64,000 nt of DNA from Saccharothrix espanaensis DSM 44229 (GTDB lineage: Bacteria > Actinomycetota > Actinomycetes > Mycobacteriales > Pseudonocardiaceae): NCBI RefSeq assembly GCF_000328705.1, contig NC_019673.1, positions 2,666,001 through 2,730,000 of the forward strand, written 5' to 3'. The position numbers were made by a program, and so were the translations under genes. Below, in pieces: positions 62,325 to 64,000 of this stretch. The notes below the pieces were generated by a model. That model had not been told where the DNA came from. It saw nothing but the letters and a program-made list of their open reading frames with translations, and ran no database searches. Numbering within the stretch: position 1 is the first letter of the stretch; each line of letters opens with the position of its first letter.

Positions 62325-63625
62325 TCACCGTCGTCGGCATCGGCGCGGACGGCTGGGAGGGCCTGCCGCCCGCGTCGCGCCACGCGATCGCCTCCGCCGA
62401 GGTCCTGATGGGCAGCACCCGCCAACTCGACCTGATCCCGGCCGGCTCGCCCGGCGAGTCGCGGGAGGGTGAGGCGCGGATCGGTGAGTCGCGGGAGGGC
62501 GAGGCGCGGGAGGGTGAGGCGCGGTTCGGTGAGTCGTGGGAGCGCGAGTCGCGGGAGGGTGCGCTGGGTGTCGGCGGTGTACGGGAGGGTGGGGCGGAGC
62601 GGGTGGTGTGGCCGTCGCCGTTGGTGCCCGCGTTGCCGGGGCTGATGCAGGCGCACCGGGGGCGGCGGGTGTGCGTGCTGGCCAGTGGCGATCCGATGTT
62701 CCACGGCATCGGCACCACGCTGGTGCGGTTGCTCGGCGCGGACGCGGTGCGCGTCCTGCCGCAGCCGTCGTCGGCGTCGTTGGCGTGCGCGCGGCTGGGC
62801 TGGGCGCTGGACGCGGTGGACGTCGTCAGCCTGGTCGGCAAGCCCGCCGCGCTGCTGGTGCCGCACCTGCACCCCGGCCGGCGGGTCCTGGTGCTGGGCG
62901 GCGACCCGACCGAGGTGGCCGCGCTGGTCGGCGACGCCCGGATCACCGTGCTGGAGCAGCTGGGCGGGCCGGCCGAGCGGATCCACCACGACGTGACCGC
63001 CGCCGACCCGCTCAACGTGCTCGCCGTCGAGTGCGCCGAGGGCGGGTTCTCGCTGGTCCCAGGTCTGCCGGACGACGCCTACGAGCACGACGGGCAGCTC
63101 ACCAAGCGCGAGGTGCGCGCGGTGACCCTGGCGCTGCTCGCGCCCCGTCCCGGCCAGGTGCTGTGGGACGTCGGCGCGGGCTCGGGCAGCATCGCCGTCG
63201 AGTGGTCCCGGGCGCACCCGGCGTGCCGGGCGATCGCCGTCGAACGGGATCCGGTGCGCGCCGAGCGGATCGCCCGCAACGCCGCCGCGCTGGGCGTGCC
63301 GGGCGTGCGGGTCGTGCTGGGGGAGAGCCCGGCGGCGCTGGACCTGCCGCAGGACTTCGAGCGGCCGGACGCGGTGTTCATCGGTGGCGGGCTGACCGCG
63401 CCGGGCGTCGTGGAGCGGTGCTTGGCGGCGTTGCGGCCCGGCGGGCGGCTGGTCGCCAACGCCGTCACGCTGGAGTCCGAGGTCGTGCTCGCGCGGTGGC
63501 ACGCGGCCGCGGGCGGGTCGCTGACCAGGCTGTCGGTCAGCCGGGACACGCCCGTGGGCGGCTTCACCGGGTGGCGACCGCAGATGCCCGTGACCATCTG
63601 GGCCGTGACGAAGGAGAGCGCGTGA
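62321..63625 (+). CDS. cobL: Precorrin-6Y C5,15-methyltransferase (decarboxylating)
   Basis: A 434-residue two-domain enzyme of aerobic corrin synthesis that methylates C5 and C15 and removes the acetate carboxyl from precorrin-6Y. The N-terminal tetrapyrrole methylase shows [18 protein letters not shown] and [20 protein letters not shown]. The C-terminal Rossmann methyltransferase has [20 protein letters not shown] and [17 protein letters not shown]. Residues 46-80 are an in-frame five-residue repeat ([10 protein letters not shown] and similar) absent from usual homologues. GTG 62321 overlaps the previous stop, and the stop overlaps cobM. Confidence 0.92.
   Translation: MITVVGIGADGWEGLPPASRHAIASAEVLMGSTRQLDLIPAGSPGESREGEARIGESREGEAREGEARFGESWERESREGALGVGGVREGGAERVVWPSPLVPALPGLMQAHRGRRVCVLASGDPMFHGIGTTLVRLLGADAVRVLPQPSSASLACARLGWALDAVDVVSLVGKPAALLVPHLHPGRRVLVLGGDPTEVAALVGDARITVLEQLGGPAERIHHDVTAADPLNVLAVECAEGGFSLVPGLPDDAYEHDGQLTKREVRAVTLALLAPRPGQVLWDVGAGSGSIAVEWSRAHPACRAIAVERDPVRAERIARNAAALGVPGVRVVLGESPAALDLPQDFERPDAVFIGGGLTAPGVVERCLAALRPGGRLVANAVTLESEVVLARWHAAAGGSLTRLSVSRDTPVGGFTGWRPQMPVTIWAVTKESA
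62456..62560 (+). repeat. 15-base tandem repeat inside cobL, seven copies
   Basis: Seven units of GAG-TCG/GCG-CGG-GAG-GGT type are arranged head to tail. They encode E(S/A)RxG repeats in the loop between LIPAGSPG and the [11 protein letters not shown] stretch, where ordinary homologues are short. Confidence 0.85.
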
Positions 63626-64000
63626 CCGTCCACTTCATCGGCGCCGGGCCCGGTGCGGCCGACCTGCTCACGGTGCGCGCGGTGCGGCTGCTGGAATTGT
63701 CCCCGGTGTGCCTGTACGCGGGGGCGCTGGTGCCCACCGAGGTGCTCGGGCACTGCCCGCCGGACGCCCGGCTGGTCGACACCGCGAACCTCGACCTGGA
63801 CCGGATCACCGCCGAACTGGCGACGGCGCACGAGGCCGGCCTGGACGTGGCGCGCCTGCACTCGGGCGACCCGTCGGTGTACAGCGCGATGGCCGAGCAG
63901 ATGCGGCGGCTGGACGCGCTGGGCATCCCGTACGACGTGACGCCCGGGGTGCCGGCGTTCGCGGCGGCGGCGGCGTCGCTCAAGCGCGAGCTGACCGTGC
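63622..64000 (+). CDS. cobM: Precorrin-4 C11-methyltransferase, 3' truncated
   Basis: The first 126 residues of an SAM-dependent tetrapyrrole methylase are visible. [46 protein letters not shown] and [20 protein letters not shown] are the CobM signature. It methylates precorrin-4 at C11, one step before cobL in the pathway but encoded after it here. AAGGAGAGC lies just before GTG 63622, which overlaps the cobL stop. The gene continues beyond the window. Confidence 0.92.
   Translation, partial: MTVHFIGAGPGAADLLTVRAVRLLELSPVCLYAGALVPTEVLGHCPPDARLVDTANLDLDRITAELATAHEAGLDVARLHSGDPSVYSAMAEQMRRLDALGIPYDVTPGVPAFAAAAASLKRELTV

Overview
The window is high-GC actinomycete DNA. The GTG/TTG starts, frequent 4-base start/stop overlaps, XRE/DUF397 regulatory pair, F420-type flavoenzyme folds, WS/DGAT acyltransferase, SigG-type ECF sigma factor and PheS-like ligase together suggest a Pseudonocardiales-type organism. 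That placement is inferred from gene content, not from a marker gene. I found no rRNA, tRNA, CRISPR array or intact insertion sequence.

Bases 1-31800 look like one large cell-surface glycan or exopolysaccharide region. A priming polyprenyl-phosphate sugar transferase (cut by the window start) is followed by a coupled run for a modified sugar: Gfo/Idh/MocA dehydrogenase, RmlC-like cupin, SDR epimerase and DegT aminotransferase. Next come a 1608-residue secreted protein with four DUF4082 modules and a second sugar set (NeuD/PglD-type acyltransferase, DegT aminotransferase, WlbB-type acyltransferase). A convergent pair then encodes a Wzz-like chain-length protein and an O-antigen-ligase-like polymerase. 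After a TolB-like propeller and a palindromic MITE-like element, two paralogous lipoproteins bracket a WsaF-like glycosyltransferase, a flippase, a GT2 and a rhamnosyltransferase-like gene. The block closes with a YVTN propeller protein, an orphan solute-binding lipoprotein with a membrane partner, an MFS carrier, a WecG-type transferase and a GT2-GT4 fusion. Priming enzyme, sugar makers, glycosyltransferases, flippase, polymerase, length regulator and several secreted proteins are all present, so this is the best candidate for an undescribed system.

Bases 31800-45600 carry a Ser/Thr kinase with a membrane and PH-like tail, a decayed SLATT/DUF4231-like gene, a crotonase, a GNAT, a YciI-LuxR fusion facing a large LAL-type LuxR ATPase, an FAD amine/carotenoid-type oxidoreductase, tex, and a beta-helix membrane protein.

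Bases 45600-58000 are mixed accessory genes: an LLM flavin enzyme plus a fragment of a second one, AraC regulator, hydrolase-patatin pair, XRE/DUF397/small-protein module, WS/DGAT acyltransferase, secreted proteins, PAP2-like protein, a second crotonase, another hydrolase and an ECF sigma factor.

Bases 58000-64000 hold thioredoxin, an aminotransferase fused to a DNA-binding domain, two PPOX-fold F420-type enzymes, the PheS-like ligase SrmL, and the start of a cobalamin cluster (cobL, then cobM cut by the window end). Short tandem repeats of 13-15 bases recur at gene ends and inside genes. Several starts lie 6-8 bases after a TAnnnT box, suggesting leaderless transcripts.
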